Source: a virus
DNA length: 36,222 nucleotides
Reading direction: 5' to 3' (one strand)
Virus record (IMG/VR): IMGVR_UViG_3300048833_000310
Span: 1 to 36,222 of that record
Of this stretch, positions 28,603-36,000 are shown in pieces (within the stretch, counting starts at the first letter, position 1; the number at the start of each line of letters is the position of its first letter). The position numbers were made by a program, and so were the translations under genes. The notes beneath the pieces are model-generated. The model searched no databases. It saw nothing but the letters and a program-made list of their open reading frames with translations, and was not told the DNA's origin.

Positions 28603-28642
28603 GGGCCGGGGGTGGTGAGAACACCCCCGGCCCTTTCTTTTT
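28603..28642 (+). terminator. Second plus-strand intrinsic terminator
   Basis: Perfect 12-bp stem (GGGCCGGGGGTG with CACCCCCGGCCC), seven-base loop, then TTTCTTTTT. It lies just upstream of the minus-strand ribbon-helix-helix gene and probably catches readthrough from the early operon before it enters the csrA and sigma genes. Confidence 0.8.
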
Positions 28643-28723
28643 CGGCATGACGGCCCCGGCCCGTGATGGCTTGCCGTCAAATCCACAGCCCGGCAGCACG
28701 CTTCCCCGACACCACCGCTAGAC

Positions 28724-28963
28724 TCACCCGGCGACGGGATGGCCGAGCGTCCCGGCCTCCAGGGGAGGGGGCGTCGGGTCGGCCACCGGGGCGTGGCGTT
28801 CCGGGCGCCGGATCTCGAAGTTGCGGTCGGGGTCGTCGAAGGCGATGTTGACCCGGCCGGGTTCTCCGGCGGTGATGCCGTAGATCCGGAGCCGGAAGAC
28901 ATCCCCCGAGGCCGGGTGGGTGATGTCGACCCACTGGCCCTCTCTGCGTTTCAGGACAAGCAT
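28724..28963 (-). CDS. csrA: CsrA-like RNA-binding translational regulator
   Basis: 79 residues. The N-terminus MLVLKRREGQ matches CsrA (Leu4, Arg6, Arg7, Gly9); then DVFRLRIYGI, RVNIAFDDP, NFEIRRPER with Arg53 in the place of the conserved RNA-binding Arg44. The body spans about 56 residues and the remaining 23 are a Pro-rich tail. CsrA dimers bind GGA in mRNA leaders and block or stabilise messages. GAGGA precedes its ATG. It follows the sigma gene by 39 bases. Key binding residues are kept, so it is probably active. Confidence 0.8.
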   Translation of the reverse strand: MLVLKRREGQWVDITHPASGDVFRLRIYGITAGEPGRVNIAFDDPDRNFEIRRPERHAPVADPTPPPLEAGTLGHPVAG

Positions 28964-29002
28964 CGGCGGTTCCTCTCGCGTTGCGTTGCGTGGTCGGGAT
29001 CG

Positions 29003-29602
29003 TCAGTTCGATAGGGCGGGGGAGCCGGGCCGCTGGCCGGCCCAGGTGCCTTGGAGCATCGCGATGGCTTCCTGGTGGATGTAGGTGACACGGCTGGGGG
29101 AGAGCCCGACCGATTTCGCGGCCTGGGCGTGGGTCTCGCCCCATATGTAGATCCGCCGGAGCGCGGCGGCGTGGCCGGGGGGGAGCTTGCGGAGCCACCC
29201 CTCGACCGCGTCCTCCTCCTCCAGGCCCCACCCGGGCTCGGGCTCGGGCTCGATCCCCAGGACCCGGCCGTCCAGCTCGTCGTCGTGCCGCAGGTCGCCC
29301 AGGTGGGCCGGCTCGGCCCCGTCGCGGGCCAGCCGCTTCCTCGCCCACCGCTGCCGGCTCACGTCCTTCAGGGCGCCCCAGATCCGCTTCTTCGCGAAGA
29401 AGCTGAACGAGGTCCCGACCTGGGGCCGCCACGCCTCGGCGGCCTCGACCAGGGCCATGTTCGCCGCGCTCTCGTACTCCTCCCAATGGGCGGGGGCGAT
29501 CCGCTTCAGGGGTTTTGCCATCTTCCTGGCCATGGGCCTGTATCGGGCGGCGAGCCGCTGCTGGTCCGGGGTGAGCGGCTCGCGGGTTCGGCGGGTGGCC
29601 AT
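29003..29602 (-). CDS. Sigma-70-family RNA polymerase sigma factor
   Basis: 199 residues with regions 2 and 4 only. Region 2 (about 41-90): EYESAANMALVEAAEAWRPQVGTSFSFFAKKRIWGALKDVSRQ, the core-binding and -10 recognition helices. An acidic linker follows (EPEPEPGWGLEEEDAV), then region 4 (about 135-184): LPPGHAAALRRIYIWGETHAQAAKSVGLSPSRVTYIHQEAIAML, the -35-binding HTH. The group 3/FliA-like size and its place beside the tail genes suggest it directs late transcription. It heads a unit with csrA. Confidence 0.88.
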   Translation of the reverse strand: MATRRTREPLTPDQQRLAARYRPMARKMAKPLKRIAPAHWEEYESAANMALVEAAEAWRPQVGTSFSFFAKKRIWGALKDVSRQRWARKRLARDGAEPAHLGDLRHDDELDGRVLGIEPEPEPGWGLEEEDAVEGWLRKLPPGHAAALRRIYIWGETHAQAAKSVGLSPSRVTYIHQEAIAMLQGTWAGQRPGSPALSN

Positions 29603-29637
29603 CGGCGGGGGATTCCGATTGGGCGGCGGCGGGGGGT

Positions 29638-29676
29638 TGCGACGTTAAAACTATTCTGCCATCATAACGCGACGTT
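29638..29676. promoter_or_regulatory. Sigma-factor promoter with repeated operator-like motif
   Basis: On the minus strand TATGAT (29666-29661) is a -10 candidate ahead of the sigma gene. GCGACGTT occurs at 29639-29646 (within TGCGACGTTAAA) and at 29669-29676, 30 bases apart, on either side of it. The 12-mer also occurs, reversed, at 22897-22908. On the plus strand TATAAC at 29687-29692 may serve the small lipoprotein-like gene. Confidence 0.45.
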
Positions 29677-29713
29677 GGCGGGTGTTTATAACTACGAAGA
29701 GGGGGGGCCGGGG

Positions 29714-29980
29714 ATGAGCTGGGCCAGGCGTAGCGGTTGGTGGGCCGGGGCGATCCTGCTCGGCGTGGCGGCGTGCTCGGGGGCGGCCCTGTACGACCCC
29801 GGGGCGAGGATCTCGCGGGTGCCGTTCAACCGCCTGATCGACGGCGAGGCGGTCCCCGACGAGATCATCTATCTCCACTCGCGGCGGGGGTGCCGGCTGT
29901 CGGAGGACGGGGTGGAGCGCTACCCGGCCGACGCGGTGCCGGCCGGGGCGATCCCGTGCCCGAGCTGCCTGCGGCCTTAG
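29714..29980 (+). CDS. Small lipoprotein-like protein (moron candidate)
   Basis: 88 residues from MSWARRSGWWAGAILLGVAACSG. A basic N-terminus, a hydrophobic stretch and VAAC form a plausible lipobox, with Cys21 as the lipid-bearing residue. The mature part (NRLIDGEAVPDEIIYLHSRRGCRLSEDGVERYPAD; IPCPSCLRP) has a C-terminal CPSC. Plus strand, convergent with the tail genes (four-base overlap of stop codons). Possible envelope factor such as superinfection exclusion or an outer-membrane spanin; unproven. Confidence 0.55.
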   Translation: MSWARRSGWWAGAILLGVAACSGAALYDPGARISRVPFNRLIDGEAVPDEIIYLHSRRGCRLSEDGVERYPADAVPAGAIPCPSCLRP

Positions 29981-30660
29981 AGGTTCGTCCCCCCCCGGAT
30001 GGCCAGGGTGCCGACCGACCCGCTGTCGTTGTCGACGACGAAGGCGGTCCAGTCGGCCGAGAGGGGGTTGGCCACCGGCCCCATCCCGTCGTGCCACAAG
30101 AGCCCCACGCCGGCCTCCAGGTCGAACTCCTGGGCGGCGGCGACCCCGGCCGTGACGGTCGAGATGGTCAGCGAGCCGCCGCCGGTCAGCGACGACGTAT
30201 AAGTCACCTGGGCCACGTTGGTGCAGCCCAGGGCCTTCCGGAACTCGATATCGACGGGGGCAGCAGGAAGCGGGCCCCCGGACACCAGCACGTCCCCCTC
30301 CCCGATGTTCGACAGCGCCACCAGCGCGGCCATGATGGCCTCGGCCGTGGCGGTGTAGGGGAGGGAGGACGTGGTTTGGCCCGAATAGGTGATTGTGAAT
30401 GTGCCGCCGCTGATCGTGCCGGTCGGGGTGAGCCTCTGGAGTTCGTTGGTGCCGTTGACGCGGATCTTCATGGCCTGGGTGTTGTACATGAAGATATCGG
30501 TCAACTGGCTGACGTCCAGCGCCTGCGTGACGCGGACACTGGACCCGCTCGGGACGGTCAGCTCGCCCACGTCGAAGGCCAGGTCGGAGTCGACCGCGTA
30601 GGAGGCCGAGATGACCTCGGTGCCCCGCTCGAAGCTCTGCCGGTATTCGCGAGTCGCCAT
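29977..30660 (-). CDS. Tail-tip/fibre protein with planctomycete-type beta-domain
   Basis: 227 residues from MATREYRQSFERGTEVISAS. Residues about 75-140 form a beta-domain: GTFTITYSGQTTSSLPYTATAEAIMAALVALSNIGEGDVLVSGGPLPAAPVDIEF, the pattern GxxxLxxxGQTT-x-Y-ATA-x-ALxAL-x-IGxGxVxVxGGPL seen in repeats of planctomycete surface proteins. Flanking parts are beta-rich. Last gene of the tail block. Its partner at 30665 carries a divergent copy. Likely an exposed adhesion part of the virion. Confidence 0.6.
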   Translation of the reverse strand: MATREYRQSFERGTEVISASYAVDSDLAFDVGELTVPSGSSVRVTQALDVSQLTDIFMYNTQAMKIRVNGTNELQRLTPTGTISGGTFTITYSGQTTSSLPYTATAEAIMAALVALSNIGEGDVLVSGGPLPAAPVDIEFRKALGCTNVAQVTYTSSLTGGGSLTISTVTAGVAAAQEFDLEAGVGLLWHDGMGPVANPLSADWTAFVVDNDSGSVGTLAIRGGTNL

Positions 30661-30664
30661 GTCG

Positions 30665-31378
30665 TCAGGCCCCCAGGATCGCCCGGAACCTGATGCGGGT
30701 CCGGCGGGTGGATGAGAGGTTCGTGAAGGTGAGTTGCTCGGCGGCGGCCGTGAAGGGGCAGGGCCAGGGTGCGGCCGGCCACCAGCAGAGCGGCCAGGTG
30801 GGCTCGATGGTGGCCTCGTCGTCGAGGCCGGCCCCCCCGCCGCCGCCGTCCGAGATCGTGCTCAGGACGGCCAGGGCCGGGGCGGGGAGGAGCTGGACGA
30901 CCGACCCGGCCGGGATATCGCCCAGGCCCCCCGCGAAGGTGATCGTGACGGGGGCGACCCCCAGCGGGCCCCCCGTGCAGGCGACGTTGCCCGGGCCCAC
31001 GCCGGGGGCCGCCTCGATCGCGGCCCGGACGGCCGCCGCCGAGGCGTCGTTGTAGATCGTGCCGGCCGCCCCGATCGAGCCCCCGAAGTCGATGTCGATC
31101 GTGCCGAAGCCCGGCTCGTAATCGTTGATCACGAGCTGTTTGACCTCGCCCGAGGCCGGCTCCCCCCTCGCCAGCCCGGCCCGGTCGTTGGCGTCGATCC
31201 ACAGCAGCTCCAGCCGCACGGGGTCGAGGGGGAGGGCGATCGTGCGGACCTCGGCCGGGCCGAGGAGGAGGTCGAACGAGAGGCACGAATCCCCCTCGGC
31301 CGAGACGAGCGACCGGCGGGCGGTCCGGGCGACGGTGCCCTTGCGCTGGGTGGCGACGATCGCGGCGGTGACGCTCAT
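30665..31378 (-). CDS. Tail-tip/fibre protein with planctomycete-type beta-domain, diverged copy
   Basis: 237 residues from MSVTAAIVATQRKGTVA; the ATG overlaps the previous stop (ATGA). The beta-domain lies at about 105-165: GTIDIDFGGSIGAAGTIYNDASAAAVRAAIEAAPGVGPGNVACTGGPLGVAPVTITF. Residues about 170-237 are Gly/Trp-rich (DGGGGGAGL; PLCWWPAAPWPC). The domain shares its plan with the neighbour at 29977 but not close identity. Probably a tail-tip component. Confidence 0.6.
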   Translation of the reverse strand: MSVTAAIVATQRKGTVARTARRSLVSAEGDSCLSFDLLLGPAEVRTIALPLDPVRLELLWIDANDRAGLARGEPASGEVKQLVINDYEPGFGTIDIDFGGSIGAAGTIYNDASAAAVRAAIEAAPGVGPGNVACTGGPLGVAPVTITFAGGLGDIPAGSVVQLLPAPALAVLSTISDGGGGGAGLDDEATIEPTWPLCWWPAAPWPCPFTAAAEQLTFTNLSSTRRTRIRFRAILGA

Positions 31379-31644
31379 GGGGTCGGGGCTCCGGCCTGGC
31401 AGAGGAGGCAGTCGAGCCGGGACACGACCAGGTCGTCGCGCCCGCAGAGGCGGTCCCCGCACCCGCACGCGGGCCAGGGGCGGTCGAGGTGGGGGCAGTC
31501 GGCCGGGGCCGGTGCCGGGGCGGGGGGCGGTGCGGGGGCCCCGGCGAAGTAGGCCCGGTAGGCCGGGTCGCCGCACTTGTGGGGGATCTCCTCCCCGCGA
31601 CAGGCCGAGCCGAGGGGGGCCTGGCAGGCCGCGCACCGGCTCAT
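31375..31644 (-). CDS. 89-residue cysteine-rich protein
   Basis: Starts MSRCAACQAPLGSACRGEEIPHKCG (ATGA overlap). Cysteines occur in groups: CAACQ (4,7), C15, C24, C50, then CGCGDRLCG (60-67) and DCLLCQ (79-82), with an Ala/Pro linker at 36-48. The pattern suggests two zinc sites. Cys-rich proteins are unusual in tail modules; structural zinc binding or a tail-fibre chaperone role is possible. No family named. Confidence 0.5.
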   Translation of the reverse strand: MSRCAACQAPLGSACRGEEIPHKCGDPAYRAYFAGAPAPPPAPAPAPADCPHLDRPWPACGCGDRLCGRDDLVVSRLDCLLCQAGAPTP

Positions 31645-32264
31645 TGGGTCACCGTCAGGAGGCCGTAGTAGGGGTTGTAGCCGGGGCTGGAGGGGCTGCC
31701 CGGGGACCGGCCGACGAGGGGCAGGTCGAGGGGGCTGCACGAGCGGACGGAGTGGCCGGCGGTCAGGCGCCGCCAGCCGCCGGTCGCCACGTCGGGGGCG
31801 CAGGGGTCGCCCGGGGTCGCCGCGGCGTATTTGAGCCGGAGGTCGGCCCAGGCGTAGGCGATCCCGCCGGAGCCGGCGAGGGGGATCGACGCGGCGTCGG
31901 CCTGGAAGCGGAGCGAGAGCCGCTGGGGGGTGCCGAAGCCGAGGCTGTACAGCCCCGCGCACTCCGCGTGCCAGGTCAGGCCCCCGAGATAGGTCGCCGT
32001 GGCCGTGCCCGTCCAGATGGTCTGGTAGCCGGGGTAGGCGGTCTGGGCCTGCCGGACGCTCCCGGCGATCACCAAGTCGGTCTCCGGCAGGGTGCAGAAG
32101 GCGCCCCCGCCGGTCCCCGCGCCCGGGTCGAGGCGGGGGAGGCGCACGCGGACGGCCAGGTCGGCGCGCTCGACGGCCAGGTCGAGGCGTTCCTTCTCGG
32201 CGCGGAGGAGCCTGATCCCCCGTTCGAGGTAGGCCACCCGCCGCTCCAGCTCGCGGCGCCTCAC
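31641..32264 (-). CDS. 207-residue tail-tip/fibre-like protein
   Basis: A GTG start overlapping the preceding stop as GTGA gives MRRRELERRVAYLERGIRLLRAEKERLDLAVE, a coiled coil of about 40 residues. The rest is beta-rich with Gly/Ser/Tyr motifs (GYQTIWTGTATATYLGGLTW; YSLGFGTPQRLSLRFQ; ending in GYNPYYGLLTVTQ). This resembles trimeric fibre or tail-tip proteins. The coil parallels that of the small gene just before it, so they may co-assemble. Confidence 0.5.
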   Translation of the reverse strand: MRRRELERRVAYLERGIRLLRAEKERLDLAVERADLAVRVRLPRLDPGAGTGGGAFCTLPETDLVIAGSVRQAQTAYPGYQTIWTGTATATYLGGLTWHAECAGLYSLGFGTPQRLSLRFQADAASIPLAGSGGIAYAWADLRLKYAAATPGDPCAPDVATGGWRRLTAGHSVRSCSPLDLPLVGRSPGSPSSPGYNPYYGLLTVTQ

Positions 32265-32386
32265 GAGCTGGCCTTCGCCCCGGTCTCGGCGCGGGCGGCC
32301 CCCAGGGCGGCCCGGCGGATCTCCTCCTTCAATCGCCGCATCTCCTCCTCCAGCCGGGCGACCCGGCGCTCCAGATCCTGGCTCAT
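32261..32386 (-). CDS. 41-residue coiled-coil peptide
   Basis: MSQDLERRVARLEEEMRRLK is followed by EEIRRAALGAARAETGAKASS. The ATG overlaps the hub stop as ATGA and its own stop overlaps the next GTG. Heptad spacing (LERRVARLEEEMRRLKEEI) marks a coiled coil that resembles the N-terminus of the next protein (RRELERRVAYLERGIRLLRAEK). It could be a trimerisation helper. Too short for many annotation tools. Confidence 0.5.
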   Translation of the reverse strand: MSQDLERRVARLEEEMRRLKEEIRRAALGAARAETGAKASS

Positions 32387-34428
32387 CGGCCGCCCCCCAG
32401 CGGGCCGCCCTGGACGAAGCTGGCCGGCGTGAACTGCCGGTCGCCGGCCCACGGCCGCCGCTCGTTGCTGACGTTCGCCCGGGTCATCCAGGCCGTCGCC
32501 CCGTCCTCGGTCCAGGTCACCTCGACCGACCGCACCAGGAGCTTGTCGGCCTCCCAGGGGGTCGTTCCGAGGGTGCTGGTGACCTTCGCGGCGGCGTTGG
32601 GGGTCTCGACCCCCTCCCGCCAGAGGCCCGAGTAGGTGAGGGTGCCGGCCTGCACGAGATCCTTGTTCACCGCGAGCTGCTGCTGGGCGAGGCCCCGCAT
32701 GCGTTCGCTGTCCCCCTTGAACCGCCAGTCGCTCATGACGATGTATTTCGTCCGGCGGAAGTAGGGGTTGGAGGCGGCGGCCCCGGCCCAGCCGGCGGCC
32801 GGCTCGCGGAGCTTGAGCACCCCCCGCGAGACGGGCACGAAGACCAGGACGCGGTCGGGGGCCTTGACCGCCGACCCGCCGGCCTCCAGGTCGGCCGGGG
32901 CGGTCCATGAGGTGACGACCGGCTCGCGGGCGAGCACCTTGCGGACCCCGTCGGAATCGGTGAACAGGTCGAAATACAGGTCGGTCTCGCGGGGTTCCTG
33001 GCCCGGGGCGTCGGCCCGGTACATCTTGCCGACCGGGACCTGCACCAGCGCCGACCCGCCCCTCAGCTCCCAGTTCACCGGGTAGGGGAACTGGTCGACG
33101 ATCCGGGCGGCGATCGCGGGGTCCTTGAACTTGTACCGCCGATAGACCCACCGGCGGGGGTTGGTGCTCTGCCCGTAGAGCCTGTAGTGGGTGTACCCGG
33201 AATCGGCCAGGGCGTACTCGAGGCTGATCGTCGCCGTCCCCCCGGACACGCAGGCGGTGTTGCCGACGACGCGCCGGGTCTCGACCAGCTCGGACGGGTT
33301 GTTGGGGCCCACGGGCAAGACCAGCTCGATCGTCGCCCGGTCGAGGGCCCATTTGTTGGCGGCCCAGGCGAGGGCCCCCTCGGTGGGCTTGACCGTGATC
33401 GTCGTGGCCCCGACCCCGCCGGCCGGGATGGTCCCCTTGCTGTCGTTGTCGGTCTTGGCCGTGTGGTCCGTGATCTTCCAGGCGGCCTGCTCGGCGGCCG
33501 TCCAGTCCGGGAGGAGCGTGGTCGACGTCTCGAACGACCGGCCGACCACCTCGTCGTCGCCGACGATCTCGACCGCGCCGTACGTCTGGGAGCCGTCGCA
33601 GGAGATCGACGGCGGTTCGAGGGGGATCGCCCCGAGCTTCATCTCGACCCAGGTCGGCTCGCGGGTGTCGAGGAAGCGGATCGTCCCGTCCGGGAGGAGC
33701 TTCGGGGCGTAGCAGGGGAGCTGGTCCTCGAGGACGTTCCGGACGGCCTGCCAGAGCCGCACCCCGGCGAATCGGACCTCGGTGTAGGGGATCAGCGTCA
33801 TCGTGGCCAGGTCGGCCAGCGTGGCGGCCTTCAGGACGGCGGGGGTGCCGGCCGGGGTGTTGTACGCGCGGCCCAGCTCGGGCTTCAGCGGATCAATCAA
33901 AGGTGGCTGACTCGTGTACGCGAGGATCCCCAGGTTCCAGAGGGCGGTCGCGTGGGCGTCGTAGGTGAGGACGCGCCGCAGGATCTCGCCGATGGGGAGC
34001 CGGGCCAGCTCCTCCTCGTACAGGGGGTCGATCGGCGAGAGGTTGAACCCGACCTCGGCCTTGCCCGATTGCGGGTGGGTGACGCGGACCTCGTCGGCGA
34101 TCCACTCGGGCCCGGCCGCCTGGTAGTCGACCCGCAGGCCCCCGGAGCTGGCCCGGGGGGTGCGGAGGATCACGCCCAGGAAGCGGAGCTTGTAGTCGGC
34201 CTCGACGATCTCGCCGTCCTCGTCGGAGTCGAAGGCGATGTCCATCTCGACCCGGGAGCCGATCGCGTGGGTCGGGACGATGGTCCCGACCTCGCTGAAT
34301 TCGAGCGTGTCGGGGCCGTCGAGGTTCATGAGCCTGGCCTGGGTTGGATAGATCTCCCCCCTGCCACGCGGGGCCTCGATCGAGACCCCGTTGACCCTGA
34401 ATCGCGTGCGTGGTTCGGCGGCGGGCAT
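32383..34428 (-). CDS. Tail hub / baseplate-like protein
   Basis: 681 residues from MPAAEPRTRFRVNGVSIEAPRGRGEI. The N-terminal 300 residues look like a tail-hub protein: beta segments (RLMNLDGPDTLEFSEVGTIVP; RVEMDIAFDSDEDGEIV; YKLRFLGVILRTP), then helical GEILRRVLTYDAHATALWNLG and RLWQAVRNVLED. A later beta region (about 440-680) includes repeated small domains and Trp-rich segments. It directly follows the tape measure gene, the slot of distal-tail/hub proteins. Likely closes the tail tube and anchors the tip fibres. Confidence 0.6.
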   Translation of the reverse strand: MPAAEPRTRFRVNGVSIEAPRGRGEIYPTQARLMNLDGPDTLEFSEVGTIVPTHAIGSRVEMDIAFDSDEDGEIVEADYKLRFLGVILRTPRASSGGLRVDYQAAGPEWIADEVRVTHPQSGKAEVGFNLSPIDPLYEEELARLPIGEILRRVLTYDAHATALWNLGILAYTSQPPLIDPLKPELGRAYNTPAGTPAVLKAATLADLATMTLIPYTEVRFAGVRLWQAVRNVLEDQLPCYAPKLLPDGTIRFLDTREPTWVEMKLGAIPLEPPSISCDGSQTYGAVEIVGDDEVVGRSFETSTTLLPDWTAAEQAAWKITDHTAKTDNDSKGTIPAGGVGATTITVKPTEGALAWAANKWALDRATIELVLPVGPNNPSELVETRRVVGNTACVSGGTATISLEYALADSGYTHYRLYGQSTNPRRWVYRRYKFKDPAIAARIVDQFPYPVNWELRGGSALVQVPVGKMYRADAPGQEPRETDLYFDLFTDSDGVRKVLAREPVVTSWTAPADLEAGGSAVKAPDRVLVFVPVSRGVLKLREPAAGWAGAAASNPYFRRTKYIVMSDWRFKGDSERMRGLAQQQLAVNKDLVQAGTLTYSGLWREGVETPNAAAKVTSTLGTTPWEADKLLVRSVEVTWTEDGATAWMTRANVSNERRPWAGDRQFTPASFVQGGPLGGGR

Positions 34429-34431
34429 GGG

Positions 34432-36000
34432 TCAGAGTCCGTTGGAGCGGTTGTTGTACCAGGGGTCGTCGTTGCCCTTCATCTGCTGCATCTGCTGCTG
34501 CATCTGGCCCATCCAGGCCCGGCGGTTGCCGGCCCCCATGCCGACGACCCCCTCCAGGAGCTGCTGCAATTCGCGGTCGGCCTCCTCCTGGGACTGCCGG
34601 AGCTGCTCGGCCAGGCCGACGATGCCCTGGGCCCGCTGCTCGTCGAGCTGCTGCTGGGCCTGCTTGATCGCCTCCATCGCGAGCATGAACGCGTCCGGCC
34701 CCGACTGGCCGGCCTGCATCAACTGGCCCGAGAGCGCGGCCCCGACCTCGTCGGGCGACTGGCCGGACGCGAGCCGGTTGCGGGCCGCCTCCTCGACGCC
34801 GCCCTTGCCGGAGCCGAACCCGCCGTACAGGTCGCCCAGGCGGTCCTGCTCGGCCTGGGCCGCTTCCGCGTCCGCCTTGTCGTCGTCCTTCTTCTTCTTC
34901 TCGTCCCGCTTCTTCTTCTCCTCCTCCTCCCGCTTGAGCTGCGCGCGGATCTCCTCGCCGCGCTTCTCGTCGGCCTCCTTCGCGATCTGGGCGTCGGTCT
35001 TCTCCCCGGCCCCGAACCCGGCGGCCATCGGGGCGGGCATGGAGACGTTCCACTTGGCGAGGAGTGCCGGGTTCCTGCTCATCATGTCGAGGAGGGCCCG
35101 CGACTGGGCCGCGTCCCCCCCGACGATCCCGGCCTGCATCGCGTTCGTCTGCCGGGCGATCTCCCCCTGGCCGAACGGCGATTTGGGGTCGAGGGTCGCG
35201 GGGAGGTTCTTGGCGAGGAGCTCCTTGATGAACCCCTCGAAACGCGGCCCGCCCATCGTGTCGAGGATGCCCTTGGCCTGGGTCGCGTCGTTCGACTGGG
35301 CCTGGCTCGGGGCCGCCATCGCCTTGGCCAGGTTCTCCCGCCGCTCCTTCTCGGCGTCGTCCAGCTCGCGGCTTGCCTCCCCGGCCGCCTTCAATTTCTC
35401 CTCCAGGCCGGCCACCGAATCCTTCAGTTTGTCGGTCGATTCCTTCGACTTGTCGAGGCCCTTGGCGACGTTCTCGTCGAGGATGCCCGCCCACGCAAGC
35501 CCCGCGTCGATCTGCTTGTGGAAGGCGGCGGTCAGGAACCCCAGTGCGGTCATGAAGAGGCGGATTCGCGGCTCGGGGATGGCCATGCCGAGGGCGAACA
35601 GGTTGTTCGCCACATTTTTACTGCCGTATTGGATGTCATCATATAAGACGCCGACTTGCATCATGGCCTGGGCGAACCCGGCCATGCTGACCCCCGACTT
35701 GGCGGCGGCCCCGGCGACCCCCTGGTCCCCCAGTTCCACCTTCAGCCGGGTGGCGGCGGCGGCCTCCTCTCGCATGGCCCGGGTGACCGCGTCGATCTGC
35801 TGTTCGAGCCGTCGCTTCTCGTCGTGCAGCCGCCCGGACGCGACCCGGAACTGGGTCTCGGTGACGAGCGCGTCCTCCAGCTCCTGGTTGAGGCTGTCGA
35901 CCGCGACCGCGTTGGCCTTGTATTGTGCGTTGAGCTGGTCGAGGACGGCCTGGTTGGTCGCCTTGAAGACCAGCTCCATGATCTCGGTGACCGTCGCCAT
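34432..36000 (-). CDS. Tape measure protein (short)
   Basis: 522 residues from MATVTEIMELVFKATNQAVLDQ. A long coiled-coil region at about 15-105 (LNQELEDALVTETQFRVASGRLHDEKRRLEQQ) precedes a hydrophobic helical zone at about 115-170 (GSKNVANNLFALGMAI; FMTALGFLTAAFHKQIDAGLAW). Charged coils follow, then a Lys/Glu/Asp-rich linker near 350-375 (KREEEEKKKRDEKKKK), and a Gln/Met-rich C-terminus. By the usual 0.15 nm per residue the tail would be about 78 nm. Its ATG overlaps, on the other strand, the start of the small plus gene (CATG). Confidence 0.75.
   Translation of the reverse strand: MATVTEIMELVFKATNQAVLDQLNAQYKANAVAVDSLNQELEDALVTETQFRVASGRLHDEKRRLEQQIDAVTRAMREEAAAATRLKVELGDQGVAGAAAKSGVSMAGFAQAMMQVGVLYDDIQYGSKNVANNLFALGMAIPEPRIRLFMTALGFLTAAFHKQIDAGLAWAGILDENVAKGLDKSKESTDKLKDSVAGLEEKLKAAGEASRELDDAEKERRENLAKAMAAPSQAQSNDATQAKGILDTMGGPRFEGFIKELLAKNLPATLDPKSPFGQGEIARQTNAMQAGIVGGDAAQSRALLDMMSRNPALLAKWNVSMPAPMAAGFGAGEKTDAQIAKEADEKRGEEIRAQLKREEEEKKKRDEKKKKDDDKADAEAAQAEQDRLGDLYGGFGSGKGGVEEAARNRLASGQSPDEVGAALSGQLMQAGQSGPDAFMLAMEAIKQAQQQLDEQRAQGIVGLAEQLRQSQEEADRELQQLLEGVVGMGAGNRRAWMGQMQQQMQQMKGNDDPWYNNRSNGL

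Noticed and set aside
33187-35646. Long plus-strand open frame (about 820 codons) opposite tape measure and hub genes
   Set aside because: Antisense shadow: composition follows the complementary frame, no domains, and the minus genes have conserved order and coupling.
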